From contig JAQYAY010000024.1 of NCBI GenBank assembly GCA_029338735.1, positions 37,533 to 101,532 of the forward strand: 64,000 bases of DNA, given 5' to 3'. The notes beneath the pieces were generated by a model, which ran no database searches, was not told where the DNA came from, and saw only the letters and a program-made list of their open reading frames with translations. Below, piece by piece: positions 27,147-36,072 of the stretch. Positions within the stretch are counted from its first letter, which is position 1. Each line of letters starts with the position of its first letter. The position numbers and the translations under genes are program-made. The stretch is from Lachnospiraceae bacterium. Lineage in GTDB: Bacteria > Bacillota > Clostridia > Lachnospirales > Lachnospiraceae.

Positions 27147-28442
27147 TTACTTATTGAGCGGGCTCACACGATAGATGATGTCATCTCTTGCCGGACCATT
27201 ACTTACCATTGTGATAGGATATCCGATCTGCTCCTCAATGAAATTCACATAATCCTGTGCTTCCTTTGGAAGATCATTAAACTCACGGATTCCTCTGATA
27301 TCACACTTCCATCCTGGAAGTGTCTTATATACAGGCTTGCATCTCTTAAGATCCTTTGTCACTGGGAAGTCCGTGATCTGCTTTCCATCAAGCTCATATG
27401 CCACACATACCGGAATCTCATCCAGATATCCCAGATCATCAAGAACTGTAAATGCTACATCTGTAGCTCCCTGGAGTCTGCAGCCATACTTTGATGCTAC
27501 GCAGTCATACCAGCCAACTCTTCTTGGACGGCCTGTTGTAGCTCCATACTCACCGCCATCTCCGCCGTGATTTCTCAGCGTGTCAGCTTCTTCACCGAAA
27601 ATCTCTGATACGAATTCTCCTGCACCAACTGCTGATGAATATGCCTTCGATACAACCACTATCTGCTTAATCTCATATGGAGGAATTCCTGCTCCGATTG
27701 CACCAAATCCTGCGATCGGTGAAGATGATGTAACCATAGGATAGATTCCGAAATCAGGATCCTTCATTGTTCCGAGCTGTCCCTCAAGAAGAGCAGTCTT
27801 GCCTTCCTTAAGTGCTCCTTCAAGGAACTTTGGTACATCTGCGAGATATGGCTTTATTTTATCTCTTCTCTCTTTGATCCACTCAAGAAGTCCCTTTCTG
27901 TCGATCGGATCTGTATGATACAGATTCACAAGGAGGGCATCCTTGATATCTGCTATATGGTCAATCTTTTCCATGAGGTCATCATCATCCTGATAGAACT
28001 CATTGATCTGCCAGCCGATCTTCGCATACTTGTCTGAATAGAATGGGGCGATTCCTGACTTCGTTGAGCCGAATGACTTGCCTGCGAGTCTTGCCTCTTC
28101 AAGTGTATCAAACTGAATATGGTAAGGCATGAGCACCTGTACCCTGTCACTAACGATGATATTCGGAGCAGGAACACCCTTTGACTCGATATCATTTAAT
28201 TCGGATAAAAATTTATCAATATCGAAAGCGACACCATTTCCGATCACGTTCGTGATGTTCTGATGGAATACTCCTGACGGAAGAAGGTGAAGTGCGAACT
28301 TGCCATACTCATTGACTATCGTATGTCCTGCATTTGCACCGCCCTGGAAACGGATGACGATATCCGCCTCATTTGCGAGGGTATCTGTGATCTTGCCTTT
28401 ACCCTCGTCACCCCAGTTTGCTCCAACAACTGCCTTTACCAT
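27147..28442 (-). CDS. purA: adenylosuccinate synthetase
   Basis: This 431-residue GTP-dependent enzyme converts IMP and aspartate to adenylosuccinate, the first AMP-branch step; PurB then releases fumarate. The GTP loop GANWGDEGKGKITD, catalytic His region GGANAGHTIV, IMP-contact region TTGRPRRVGWYDCVA and the C-terminal base-recognition region SNGPARDDI are all visible. It lies 12 bp downstream of the DegV gene and has a strong AAGGAGG site. A terminator at 27080-27114 ends the transcript. Confidence 0.97.
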   Translation of the reverse strand: MVKAVVGANWGDEGKGKITDTLANEADIVIRFQGGANAGHTIVNEYGKFALHLLPSGVFHQNITNVIGNGVAFDIDKFLSELNDIESKGVPAPNIIVSDRVQVLMPYHIQFDTLEEARLAGKSFGSTKSGIAPFYSDKYAKIGWQINEFYQDDDDLMEKIDHIADIKDALLVNLYHTDPIDRKGLLEWIKERRDKIKPYLADVPKFLEGALKEGKTALLEGQLGTMKDPDFGIYPMVTSSSPIAGFGAIGAGIPPYEIKQIVVVSKAYSSAVGAGEFVSEIFGEEADTLRNHGGDGGEYGATTGRPRRVGWYDCVASKYGCRLQGATDVAFTVLDDLGYLDEIPVCVAYELDGKQITDFPVTKDLKRCKPVYKTLPGWKCDIRGIREFNDLPKEAQDYVNFIEEQIGYPITMVSNGPARDDIIYRVSPLNK

Positions 28443-28454
28443 TTCGGTGCCTCC

Positions 28455-29333
28455 TTATTGTATTTCCTTGATAAAACTCTTCGATGTGGTACATGCGAGA
28501 GTTCCTGGTCCTGTATGAACTGCGATTACGATTGGCAGCTCCTGAATGATGATCTGTCTGTCAGGGAAGACTTCAAGAATCTCATCGCGGAACTGTTCTG
28601 CCGCCTCGCGGTTATTTGTATGTGCTACAGATATCACGCAGCCGCTTCCATCCGGATCTTTGAACCTGTCATGGGTGTCCTTTGTGATGGCATCCAGCAT
28701 ATTCTGCTTAGCCTGCTTCACTGTACGGGACATTCCGAACTTATCGAGCTTGTCACCCTGTATCGAAAGAATAGGCTTGATATGAAGGAGTGAACCGATT
28801 GCTGCAGCTGCAGGTGTCACTCGGCCGCCCTGTTTCAGATACTTCAGGGTATCAACCATGATATAAATGGATGAATCTGCTGCCGTATCCTCAAGGTACT
28901 TCTTGATCTCTGCTCCGCTCTTGCCCTGATCGGCAAGTGCCTTGGCCTCATATACTGAGAGTCTCTGTGTAACGGAGATACGTCTGTTATTTACTACGAA
29001 GACCTTTCCATCGTACTCATCTTCCTCTGACAGCATCTGTGCCGTCTGGCATGATGATGACAGTCCTGATGAAAGAGGGATATAAACCACTTCATCATAA
29101 TCCTTCAGAATTGCATTCCACTCATCAAGAAGATCTCCCACAATGACCATCGAAGTATGTATTTCATGACCCTCTTCCTGTATGCTGTAGAACTCCGGAT
29201 GATCTATATCCACACCCTCTTTGTAGAGCTTGTCATCAATATAGAATGGATTCGGGATTGAAAAAATCCCGAGCTTTTCGGCCTCAGCCGGCATGATGCC
29301 GCTGTTTGTGTCTGTCAGTATTGCTACACTCAT
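28455..29333 (-). CDS. DegV family fatty-acid-binding protein
   Basis: This 292-residue protein matches the DegV/FakB family, whose members bind a fatty acid and can present it to the FakA kinase for acyl-phosphate formation. It begins VAILTDTNSGIMPAE and has the family serine-rich loop VVYIPLSSGLSSSCQTA and KYLKQGGRVTPAAAAIGSLL. No FakA-like kinase is in the window. It precedes purA by 12 bp in the same direction. AGGAG precedes the ATG. Confidence 0.92.
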   Translation of the reverse strand: MSVAILTDTNSGIMPAEAEKLGIFSIPNPFYIDDKLYKEGVDIDHPEFYSIQEEGHEIHTSMVIVGDLLDEWNAILKDYDEVVYIPLSSGLSSSCQTAQMLSEEDEYDGKVFVVNNRRISVTQRLSVYEAKALADQGKSGAEIKKYLEDTAADSSIYIMVDTLKYLKQGGRVTPAAAAIGSLLHIKPILSIQGDKLDKFGMSRTVKQAKQNMLDAITKDTHDRFKDPDGSGCVISVAHTNNREAAEQFRDEILEVFPDRQIIIQELPIVIAVHTGPGTLACTTSKSFIKEIQ

Positions 29334-29407
29334 CTTTTCTCCTATCCAGTCAGACTCCGCGTCAGCGCACAGTAAGTCCGCCTAGCCTCACACGATTTGT
29401 AATTATA

Positions 29408-30595
29408 TCACATATTGCGTATAAAAGTAAAGATTCGCTCTGCTACTTCATCCTTGCTCATGATAGGGAGTTCTTCTGCCTTATCCTTCGTGATCAGCGT
29501 CACTACATTAGTGTCTGTCCCGAAGCCTGCACCCTTTTCCCTGAGGCTGTTGGCTACTATCATATCGCAGTGCTTCTTTGCAAGCTTGACTCTGGAATTC
29601 TCTATGAGATTCTCTGTCTCCATTGAAAAGCCAACGATCACCTGCCCGTCACGTCTATGCGCTCCGAGATATGAGAGTATATCCGGATTCGTTCCCATCT
29701 TTATAGAGTCTGGCATTGTGACCTTGTGTATCTTCTCACTTGCGGCATTGAGCGGTCTCATATCAGCAACTGCTGCTGTCATGATAATGATATCCTGCTC
29801 TTCGCTTCTGTCAGTGATCTCATCAAACATCTGCTGGGCACTCCTGGCCTGTACAGTTCTGACTCCCATTGGCGGTTCGATCGATACCGGTCCACTCACG
29901 AGCGTCACATCCGCACCTCGTCTGGCTGCATTTTTTGCAACAGCATAGCCCATTTTTCCAGTGCTATGATTCGTGATGAATCTGACAGGATCAATATCCT
30001 CCTGTGTAGGGCCGGCCGACACCAGGACACGCTTTCCTGTAAGGTCATGATCGAAAGCTGCATTCATCATGATATATTCTTCTATCTCTTCAACAGGTGC
30101 GAGCTTTCCTTTTCCAGTGTCACCGCATGCCAGATAGCCTGATGCTGGTTCTACGATCTCTATTCCGTAGTGTTCGAGCTTCCTCATATTGTCCTGCGTG
30201 ATCGGATTCTCATACATCCTTGTATTCATCGCTGGGAAGATCAGCTTTTTGCATGTAGATGCAAGAAATGTAGTGGTGAGCATATCGTCTGCTATGCCAT
30301 TTGCTGCCTTCGCTATGAAGTCTGCCGATGCCGGTGCTACTACAAAAAGATCTGCTCTCTTCGCAAGAGACACATGCTCTACAGAAAATTCGAAGTTCCT
30401 GTCAAAGGTATCTATCAGACACTTATTTCCAGATAGAGTCTCGAAAGTGATCGGATTTATAAAATTGAGCGCGTTCTTCGTCATGATGACTGTCACATCA
30501 GCTCCCTGCTTTTTTAAGAAGCTTACTACATCAGCTGCCTTATATGCAGCAATTGAACCTGTGACTCCTATGACTATGCATTTGTTTTTTAGCAT
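29408..30595 (-). CDS. coaBC: bifunctional phosphopantothenoylcysteine decarboxylase / synthetase
   Basis: This 395-residue flavoprotein carries two consecutive coenzyme A steps. The N-terminal CoaC part (residues 1-180) has GVTGSIAAYKAADVVS, the FMN/PASANT-like motif VAPASADFIAKAANGIADD and PAMNTRMYENPITQ, with the loop ACGDTGKGKLAP. The C-terminal CoaB part has VLVSAGPTQEDIDPVRFITN and NSTGKMGYA-like NHSTGKMGYAVA plus the dimerisation-region lysines. The start ATG follows GAGG. A TTAGGGG-type repeat occupies the gap before it, and prfA stops... see orientation: prfA lies upstream on the same strand. Confidence 0.95.
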   Translation of the reverse strand: MLKNKCIVIGVTGSIAAYKAADVVSFLKKQGADVTVIMTKNALNFINPITFETLSGNKCLIDTFDRNFEFSVEHVSLAKRADLFVVAPASADFIAKAANGIADDMLTTTFLASTCKKLIFPAMNTRMYENPITQDNMRKLEHYGIEIVEPASGYLACGDTGKGKLAPVEEIEEYIMMNAAFDHDLTGKRVLVSAGPTQEDIDPVRFITNHSTGKMGYAVAKNAARRGADVTLVSGPVSIEPPMGVRTVQARSAQQMFDEITDRSEEQDIIIMTAAVADMRPLNAASEKIHKVTMPDSIKMGTNPDILSYLGAHRRDGQVIVGFSMETENLIENSRVKLAKKHCDMIVANSLREKGAGFGTDTNVVTLITKDKAEELPIMSKDEVAERIFTFIRNM

Positions 30596-30610
30596 CTTGT
30601 ACCTCTTTTT

Positions 30611-30680
30611 TTAGGATATAGGAGTTAGGGATTAGGGGATAGTAAGAGATATCCCTATCCCCTATCCCCTATCCCCTATC
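30611..30680. repeat. TTAGGGG-rich inverted repeat, copy C
   Basis: TAGGGGATAG (30633-30642) and CTATCCCCTA (30655-30664) form a perfect 10-bp inverted repeat, flanked by further TTAGGG and tandem CTATCCCC units. It lies in the prfA-coaBC gap and belongs to the same family as copies A and B. Confidence 0.8.
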
Positions 30681-30685
30681 AACTC

Positions 30686-31756
30686 TCAACCCTGCAGCCT
30701 CGCCAGCTTCTTCGACTGATCCTCTGCTATCAGCGCATCAAGTATCTCTGTCAGATCTCCGTTCATCACATCATCAAGCCTGTATATCGTAAGACCGATT
30801 CTATGATCAGTGACTCTGCCCTGCGGGAAATTGTATGTCCTGATCTTTTCTGAACGGTCGCCTGTCCCTATCTGTGACAGTCGCTCATCTTTTTCCTTTG
30901 CCTGCTGCTCCTGAAGCTTCAGATTATACAGCTTGGCACGGAGAAGGGCGAATGCCTTGTTTTTGTTCTGCAGCTGTGACTTCTCTGTCTGCGAGTAGAT
31001 GACGATTCCTGTTGGGTAATGGGTGAGTCGCACGGCTGAATCCGTCGTATTGACACACTGCCCGCCGTTTCCTGATGCTCTCATGACATCGATTCTGATA
31101 TCTTTTTCATCTATCTGCACATCCACATCCTCTGCCTCTGGCATTACGGCCACCGTTGCTGTGGATGTATGGATTCTGCCGCCCGATTCCGTGACTGGGA
31201 CTCTCTGTACTCTGTGAACTCCCGATTCATACTTGAGAATTGAATAGGCTCCCTGTCCGCTGACTGAGAAGTTGACCTGCTTCATGCCGCCGATTCCTGT
31301 CTCTTCGCATTCGATGATCTCTGTATGCCAGCCTCTTGACTCTGCAAACTTCGTATACATCCTGTACAGATCCGATGCAAAGAGTGCTGCCTCATCGCCG
31401 CCAGCTCCGGCCCTTATCTCCATGATGACATCTTTCTCATCATTCGGGTCCTTCGGCAGGAGTAGGATCTTAAGCTTCTGCGAGAGGTCTTCTATACGCT
31501 CTTCTGCATCTGAGAGTTCTTCCTTGGCGAGCTCCCGCAGTTCTTCGTCCTTTTCTTCTTCCAGCACTGACAGGGCGTCTTCCTTATCTGCTTCTGCCTT
31601 CTTATATTCTGCGTATGTATCTACCAGCGGCTTGATGGAATTGGCTTCCTTCATGAGCTTCTGGAACTGGGCGCCGTCCGAGGCAATTTCGGGCTGAGAG
31701 ACTAAGTGCATTATCTCGTCGTAGCGCATCTGTAGATTTTCGATATTATCAAACAT
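30686..31756 (-). CDS. prfA: peptide chain release factor 1
   Basis: This 356-residue factor releases peptides at UAA and UAG. The stop-codon-reading tripeptide is PVT in [17 protein letters not shown] and the catalytic GGQ is in [18 protein letters not shown]. The PVT motif (rather than SPF) makes it RF1, not RF2. I start at the ATG at 31756 ([12 protein letters not shown]), preceded by AGGAG; an upstream frame extension lacks a ribosome site. The neighbouring prmC encodes the methyltransferase that modifies the GGQ glutamine, a classical pairing. Confidence 0.97.
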   Translation of the reverse strand: MFDNIENLQMRYDEIMHLVSQPEIASDGAQFQKLMKEANSIKPLVDTYAEYKKAEADKEDALSVLEEEKDEELRELAKEELSDAEERIEDLSQKLKILLLPKDPNDEKDVIMEIRAGAGGDEAALFASDLYRMYTKFAESRGWHTEIIECEETGIGGMKQVNFSVSGQGAYSILKYESGVHRVQRVPVTESGGRIHTSTATVAVMPEAEDVDVQIDEKDIRIDVMRASGNGGQCVNTTDSAVRLTHYPTGIVIYSQTEKSQLQNKNKAFALLRAKLYNLKLQEQQAKEKDERLSQIGTGDRSEKIRTYNFPQGRVTDHRIGLTIYRLDDVMNGDLTEILDALIAEDQSKKLARLQG

Positions 31757-31890
31757 GATTACTCCTATTATATGAACAGAAATGTCGGGTTCAGACGACA
31801 TAGCAGGTCCCTCACGGCACGCTCTCGCTTCTTCACCCTCTTATTCCTGCCTTAGCAACTTTGTTCAGACTGCCAATGCACTTCTCATGT

Positions 31891-32781
31891 CTATGCATTG
31901 GTCTCATAATATGTTGCCGCTATAACCCTGTCATTGCCACTATAATCCTTGATAATATGAAAATCTTCATATCCACAACTCCTTATTAAATTGATTACCT
32001 CAGCACCCTGATCATATCCGATTTCAAGATAGATCCGACCATCCGGATTCAGATAGTCCGGTGATTTTTCGATTATTTTTCTATAAAATTTCAGACCATC
32101 CGCCGAGCCATCCAGTGCTATACGCGGCTCATGGTCTTTTACTTCCGGCATCAGGGTTGGTATGACATCACTCCTGATGTATGGCGGATTACTGACTATG
32201 ATATCATACTTATCCGCCTGTGGTAAAGCTCCATACAGATTTCCCTGAAAAAAGCGGACATTGGCCTGATTATCATATGCATTCTGCCGCGCAACTTCTA
32301 AAGCCTTTTCTGATATGTCGCATGCTGTGACGGATGCATCTGACAGCTTCGCTATACTTACTGATATGCAGCCGCTGCCTGTACAGAGGTCAAGTACTTT
32401 CAGTGCCCTGTTATTTGCTGGTTCTAATGCTCCAGCCATTTTTCTTTTTGATGATTCAATATCTTTAAGTACTATTTCAACAAGCACCTCTGTATCCTGC
32501 CTCGGACACAGCACATTTTCATTCACATGGAACCTGAGTCCCATGAACTCCGTATATCCGACGATCTGCTGGAGCGGAATTCTTTTTTCCCTGAGAGATA
32601 TGTAATCATTGAACTTTTTTACTACATCTTCCGGAACTTCATCCTGCATGCTGATCATCAGATGACTATAATCTATGCCCGACGCCTCTTCCAGCAACAG
32701 TCTTGCATCATTCTCTGCATCGTCAATACCAGCCGCCGCAAGAGTATGTTCTCCATTTCTCAATATCTCGTTATATTTCAT
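31891..32781 (-). CDS. prmC: release factor glutamine N5-methyltransferase
   Basis: This 296-residue SAM enzyme methylates the GGQ glutamine of release factors. The SAM-binding motif VLDLCTGSGCISVSIAKL and the catalytic NPPY motif in IIVSNPPYIRSD are clear; the N-terminal helical bundle (residues 1-75) matches PrmC. It is upstream of prfA. A short perfect inverted repeat (CCAATGCA / TGCATTGG, 31877-31906 region) overlaps its stop codon, without a T-tract. A REP-like hairpin (32791-32865) separates it from DUF1385. Confidence 0.95.
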   Translation of the reverse strand: MKYNEILRNGEHTLAAAGIDDAENDARLLLEEASGIDYSHLMISMQDEVPEDVVKKFNDYISLREKRIPLQQIVGYTEFMGLRFHVNENVLCPRQDTEVLVEIVLKDIESSKRKMAGALEPANNRALKVLDLCTGSGCISVSIAKLSDASVTACDISEKALEVARQNAYDNQANVRFFQGNLYGALPQADKYDIIVSNPPYIRSDVIPTLMPEVKDHEPRIALDGSADGLKFYRKIIEKSPDYLNPDGRIYLEIGYDQGAEVINLIRSCGYEDFHIIKDYSGNDRVIAATYYETNA

Positions 32782-32790
32782 ATTATTTCA

Positions 32791-32865
32791 AGACAGGGGG
32801 ACGGTTCTCCTGTCTTTTTAGTTAAATATTTTATTTAAAAAGACAGGAGAACCGTCCCTTGTCTT
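32791..32865. repeat. REP-like hairpin, copy 1
   Basis: AGACAGGGGGACGGTTCTCC with TGTCTTTTTA forms one arm; the opposite arm (32841-32865) reads AAGACAGGAGAACCGTCCC. The two arms pair almost perfectly around an AT-rich centre. It is closely related, in inverted orientation, to 35968-36042. Confidence 0.9.
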
Positions 32866-32868
32866 GCC

Positions 32869-33777
32869 TTATTGCTGCAGTTCGTGGTCCTGTATGAATT
32901 TTTCTGGATCGAAGACTGCACGGACTGATGCTATGCCTACCTCTATCATCGAATCATCCGGCTCCTGCGTAGTAAGACGCTGTACCCAGAGTCCGGGCTG
33001 TGAGAGGATATTTACCAGACGATTCTCTGAGCGGCCTCCTATACGCAGGAATTCGTATGCTATTCCGGCGATGACCGGCATCAGAAGCAGTCTGAACAGA
33101 ACCTTGAGTCCGACATTGTCTGTTCTTATAAACATGAACAAGGCCACGCTTATCAGAAACACTATAAAAATAAAGCTGGTCCCGCATCTCTTATGGAAAC
33201 GGCTGCTTTTTCTCACATTATCGACATTGAGCGGCAGATCATGCTCAATACAGTTGATGCATTTGTGCTCTGCGCCGTGATACATGAAAGTCCGGTGGAT
33301 ATCCTCAGTCTTACCTATCAGCCATATATACAGAAGAAAGATCACTATCCTGATGATTCCCTCAAGAAGGATGACGACCCATTTTACCTTTATCAGAGAG
33401 GACATCAGATCTGACATAAACATCGGCAGATACAGGAACACCGCTATCGCTATTACAAAAGAAATCAGAAGGGTGACTCCCATCTCGGCCTTTTCCTGAG
33501 CAGGACTTTTCTCTTTTTCCTTTTCCTTCTCCTCATCGTCTTCGAAGTATGAAGCCGACTTGAACAGAGTTCCTATGCCTATGATCAGTGAATTAAAAAA
33601 AGAATATATTCCCCTGATGACAGGTGTCTTCTTCACCCATTCGGGTTCCGGTGTGATACTGATATCATCCGTATGTATACTTCCATCAGGAAGGCGCACC
33701 GCTACTGCACCTCTGCTGCCATTGAGCATCTCGACACCTTCCATGACTGCCTGGCCGCCTATTCCGCTATATGCCAT
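32869..33777 (-). CDS. DUF1385 family membrane protein
   Basis: This 302-residue protein has the DUF1385 hallmarks: GIGGQAVMEGVEMLNG at the start, RGIYSFFNSLIIG, and the motif FMYHGAEHKCINCIEHD. There are about four hydrophobic segments (LLISFVIAIAVFLYLP, WVVILLEGIIRIVIFLLYIW and two after the Cys/His-containing motif). An acidic/lysine-rich loop (DDEEKEKEKEKSPAQE) follows the first amphipathic part. The biochemical role is unknown. The conserved order rpmE-DUF1385-prmC-prfA in Firmicutes suggests a link to translation. Confidence 0.9.
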   Translation of the reverse strand: MAYSGIGGQAVMEGVEMLNGSRGAVAVRLPDGSIHTDDISITPEPEWVKKTPVIRGIYSFFNSLIIGIGTLFKSASYFEDDEEKEKEKEKSPAQEKAEMGVTLLISFVIAIAVFLYLPMFMSDLMSSLIKVKWVVILLEGIIRIVIFLLYIWLIGKTEDIHRTFMYHGAEHKCINCIEHDLPLNVDNVRKSSRFHKRCGTSFIFIVFLISVALFMFIRTDNVGLKVLFRLLLMPVIAGIAYEFLRIGGRSENRLVNILSQPGLWVQRLTTQEPDDSMIEVGIASVRAVFDPEKFIQDHELQQ

Positions 33778-33787
33778 AAAACCTCTT

Positions 33788-33818
33788 TATATAAAAATAA
33801 CCGGGGATAAATCCCCGG
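33788..33818 (-). terminator. terminator after rpmE
   Basis: CCGGGGAT and ATCCCCGG form a perfect 8-bp stem with a two-base-plus loop, followed on the minus strand by TTATTTTTAT, just downstream of the rpmE stop. Confidence 0.85.
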
Positions 33819-33828
33819 CCATAAAATC

Positions 33829-34035
33829 TTATTTATTGTCGATTCCGTACTTCTTATTGAACTTCTCGATACGGCCACGAGCCTTATTGGCTTTCTGCTG
33901 ACCTGTATAGAACGGATGACACTTGGAGCAGATCTCGACGTGGATTGACTCCTTTGTAGAACCTGTAACGAATGTATTTCCGCAGTTGCAGGTAACTGTT
34001 GCCTGATAGTACTCAGGCTGAATAGATTTTCTCAT
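33829..34035 (-). CDS. rpmE: 50S ribosomal protein L31
   Basis: This 68-residue protein is the zinc-binding (C+) type of L31, with ligand pairs in TCNCGNTF and [11 protein letters not shown] start at the ATG at 34035 ([11 protein letters not shown]) because GAGGTG precedes it; the in-frame ATG four codons earlier would bury that ribosome site. Zinc-containing L31 implies zinc-replete conditions and often coexists with a zinc-free paralogue. It is followed by a terminator at 33788-33818. Confidence 0.97.
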   Translation of the reverse strand: MRKSIQPEYYQATVTCNCGNTFVTGSTKESIHVEICSKCHPFYTGQQKANKARGRIEKFNKKYGIDNK

Positions 34036-34090
34036 CTTACACCTCACTACTTAAGCATATATGATAAAAGCATTCAATTGTACATCCCGA

Positions 34091-34246
34091 GGGGACTATC
34101 ACGAAATAACTTGTGCATATGACGAAGGATTGATCTGCATAGACAAGACGTCGGAAGGAGCCGTAGCGGGCTACGACGACTGACGACAACGCAGTATATG
34201 CGGATCAGGACAAGTCATATGTGCAAGGGATTTCGTCATAGTCCCC
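34091..34246. repeat. 156-bp long hairpin element
   Basis: Left arm GGGGACTATcACGAAAT continuing to CATATGAC (34091-34123) pairs with the right arm (34214-34246); the two differ at about five of 33 positions. Inside are nested pairs (GATCtGCATA with TATGCgGATC; CGTAGCgggCTACG apex). Several mismatches would be G-U pairs in RNA. It could be a MITE-like element or a structured RNA. Confidence 0.75.
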
Positions 34247-34399
34247 AGCAACTATGTATTTATCACATCTAAAGAACATTAAGGTAGTTCTTTTCACTAG
34301 GCTCGCACGGCGCTACGCTTGTGCTTGCCAATCTCAAAGAACGACCTCGTTTCGGATTCGACCATCGTCTTCGACTCGGTCTCATTTCGAAACTTTCGG
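34247..34399. other. gene-free interval with two smaller inverted repeats
   Basis: This remainder of the 364-bp rpmF-rpmE gap has no frame worth calling. GTTCTTTT (from 34289) and CAAAGAAC (to 34345) could pair around a GC-rich block with GGCTCGCACGGCGCTACGC, and GTTTCG/CGAAAC near 34352-34393 form a second imperfect stem. Confidence 0.5.
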
Positions 34400-34579
34400 T
34401 CAATCTACAGCTACGATCTCACGCTTATTGTAAGTACCGCAGTTCTTGCAGACTCTGTGTGGCATCATAAGCTGACCACACTTAGGACATGGAACAAGTG
34501 TCGGAGCAGCCATCTTCCAGTTAGCTCTTCTCTTGTCTCTTCTTCCTTTGGAAGACTTGTTCTTTGGGCAGATTGACAT
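34400..34579 (-). CDS. rpmF: 50S ribosomal protein L32
   Basis: This 59-residue protein begins MSICPKNKSSKGRRDKRRA and carries the zinc ribbon CPKCGQLMMPHRVCKNCG, ending YNKREIVAVD; length and motifs are those of L32. The ATG at 34579 is preceded by AGGAGGTG. A textbook promoter lies at 34640-34668. The gene is followed by the long hairpin element rather than an obvious terminator. Confidence 0.97.
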   Translation of the reverse strand: MSICPKNKSSKGRRDKRRANWKMAAPTLVPCPKCGQLMMPHRVCKNCGTYNKREIVAVD

Positions 34580-34639
34580 ACGTTACACCTCCTTATTTTC
34601 GTACTTGAGTTGCGCATAGTTCTACCCGCAACATTAAGA

Positions 34640-34668
34640 ATTATAAAGATTCATGCCTGTTTTGTCAA
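34640..34668 (-). promoter_or_regulatory. rpmF promoter, consensus SigA
   Basis: On the minus strand TTGACA (34663-34668), exactly 17 bp, and TATAAT (34640-34645): both hexamers are perfect consensus. It lies just downstream of the ackA stop. Confidence 0.9.
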
Positions 34669-34675
34669 GCACTTT

Positions 34676-35872
34676 TTATCTGGTTGTGAGCCTTACTGTC
34701 TCACGGGCAATTGCAAGCTCCTCATTTGTAGGAATGACATAAACGAGCACCTTTGAGTCATCTGTTGAGATCTTCTTGTCCTCGCCATGAGTAGCATCAT
34801 TTACCTTGCTGTCGATCTTTACACCCATGAATCCAAGGTATCTGCAGATCTCCTCACGGACATAGCCATTATTCTCGCCGACACCTGCTGTGAATGCGAT
34901 GAGATCAACTCCGTTCATTGCAGCTGCATATGCTCCGATATACTTTGCTACTCTATAGACAAACATATCTACTGCAAGCTTAGCTCTCTTATTGCCCTTG
35001 TCCTGTGCCTCAAGAAGATCTCTGAAATCTGATGATACTCCTGAGATTCCGAGCACTCCTGACTTCTTATTGAGAAGATTCATGACCCCATCGAAGTCAA
35101 GGCCTTCCTTCTTTGCAATATACTCAACTGCTGTCGGATCGATATCACCTGAACGTGTTCCCATTACCAGTCCTTCAAGCGGTGAAAGTCCCATTGAAGT
35201 ATCTACTGACTTGCCGTTCAGAACAGCGCTGACTGAAGCACCGTTTCCAAGGTGGCATACAATGATCCTGGACTGGTTCAGGTCAAGTCCCGAAATCTCA
35301 GCTGCCTTCTTGCTCACGAAACTGTGTGAGGTTCCATGGAAACCATAACGTCTCACACCGTATTTCTCATAACACTCATATGGTACTGCATACATATATG
35401 CTTTCTGTGGCATTGTCTGATGGAATGCTGTATCGAACACACCAACCATTGGAACACCCGGCATCAGCTCTCTGCATGCATTGATTCCGATTATGTTGGC
35501 AGGGTTGTGAAGAGGTGCAAGCTCGTTACACTCCTCAACCTTCTTGAGCATCTCATCTGTGATGACTGCGCTCTCTGTAAACTTTTCGCCGCCATGTACG
35601 ATACGATGTCCAACTGCTCCGATCTCGTCAAGGCTCTTCAATACACCGTTCTTAGAATCAACAAGTGCGTCCAGCACCATCCTGACAGCTTCCTTATGAG
35701 TAGGCATTGCTGACTCAGTGATGATCTTCTCTGATCCTGCTGGCTGATATACGAGCCTTCCATCAATTCCGATTCGCTCGCAGAGTCCCTTTGCAAGAAC
35801 CTTCTCTGACTCAGAATCAATGACCTGATACTTGAGTGATGAGCTTCCACAGTTGATAACTAAAACCTTCAT
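34676..35872 (-). CDS. ackA: acetate kinase
   Basis: This 398-residue enzyme converts acetyl phosphate and ADP to acetate and ATP, the energy-yielding end of acetate fermentation. It begins [17 protein letters not shown] and has the ASKHA-fold motifs [37 protein letters not shown] and [16 protein letters not shown]. No phosphotransacetylase gene is next to it in this window. A good promoter lies at 35921-35949 and AAGGAG precedes the ATG. It is divergent from tmcAL, whose product uses acetate. Confidence 0.97.
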   Translation of the reverse strand: MKVLVINCGSSSLKYQVIDSESEKVLAKGLCERIGIDGRLVYQPAGSEKIITESAMPTHKEAVRMVLDALVDSKNGVLKSLDEIGAVGHRIVHGGEKFTESAVITDEMLKKVEECNELAPLHNPANIIGINACRELMPGVPMVGVFDTAFHQTMPQKAYMYAVPYECYEKYGVRRYGFHGTSHSFVSKKAAEISGLDLNQSRIIVCHLGNGASVSAVLNGKSVDTSMGLSPLEGLVMGTRSGDIDPTAVEYIAKKEGLDFDGVMNLLNKKSGVLGISGVSSDFRDLLEAQDKGNKRAKLAVDMFVYRVAKYIGAYAAAMNGVDLIAFTAGVGENNGYVREEICRYLGFMGVKIDSKVNDATHGEDKKISTDDSKVLVYVIPTNEELAIARETVRLTTR

Positions 35873-35920
35873 TTGTTTATCTCCTTATTTTCTCTTGTGA
35901 AAAAAATTCACAGTGTTTTA

Positions 35921-35949
35921 ATTATACATCTGTATAAAAAATTCTTCAA
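35921..35949 (-). promoter_or_regulatory. ackA promoter, SigA-type
   Basis: On the minus strand TTGAAG (35944-35949), 17 bp, TATAAT (35921-35926), about 48 bp upstream of the ackA start. Confidence 0.82.
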
Positions 35950-35967
35950 GAGTGTTATACTATTTTA

Positions 35968-36042
35968 AGACAGGGGGACGGTTCTCCTGTCTTTTTTAAT
36001 AAATTAATTTAACTAAAAAGACAGGAGAACCGTCCCCTTGTC
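35968..36042. repeat. REP-like hairpin, copy 2
   Basis: AGACAGGGGGACGGTTCTCC with TGTC is followed by an AT-rich centre and GACAGGAGAACCGTCCCC. It is close to the reverse complement of copy 1 at 32791-32865, including the AT-rich centre. It sits in the ackA-tmcAL divergent interval, between the ackA promoter and the tmcAL ribosome site. Confidence 0.9.
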
Positions 36043-36072
36043 CCCTGTTTTTTCGGGAGGAATACAAATATC

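Noticed and set aside
29334..29407. Third full copy of the GC-rich palindromic element
   Set aside because: Only a short GC-rich palindrome (GACTCCGCGTC-like) is present; similarity to the two good copies is too weak.
31802..31890. Copy of the GC-rich palindromic element after prfA
   Set aside because: Shares CACGCTCTCGCT with the core but not the rest; recorded only as a possible fragment.
31877..31906. Terminator at the prmC stop codon
   Set aside because: The CCAATGCA/TGCATTGG stem has no T-tract and prfA follows in the same direction.
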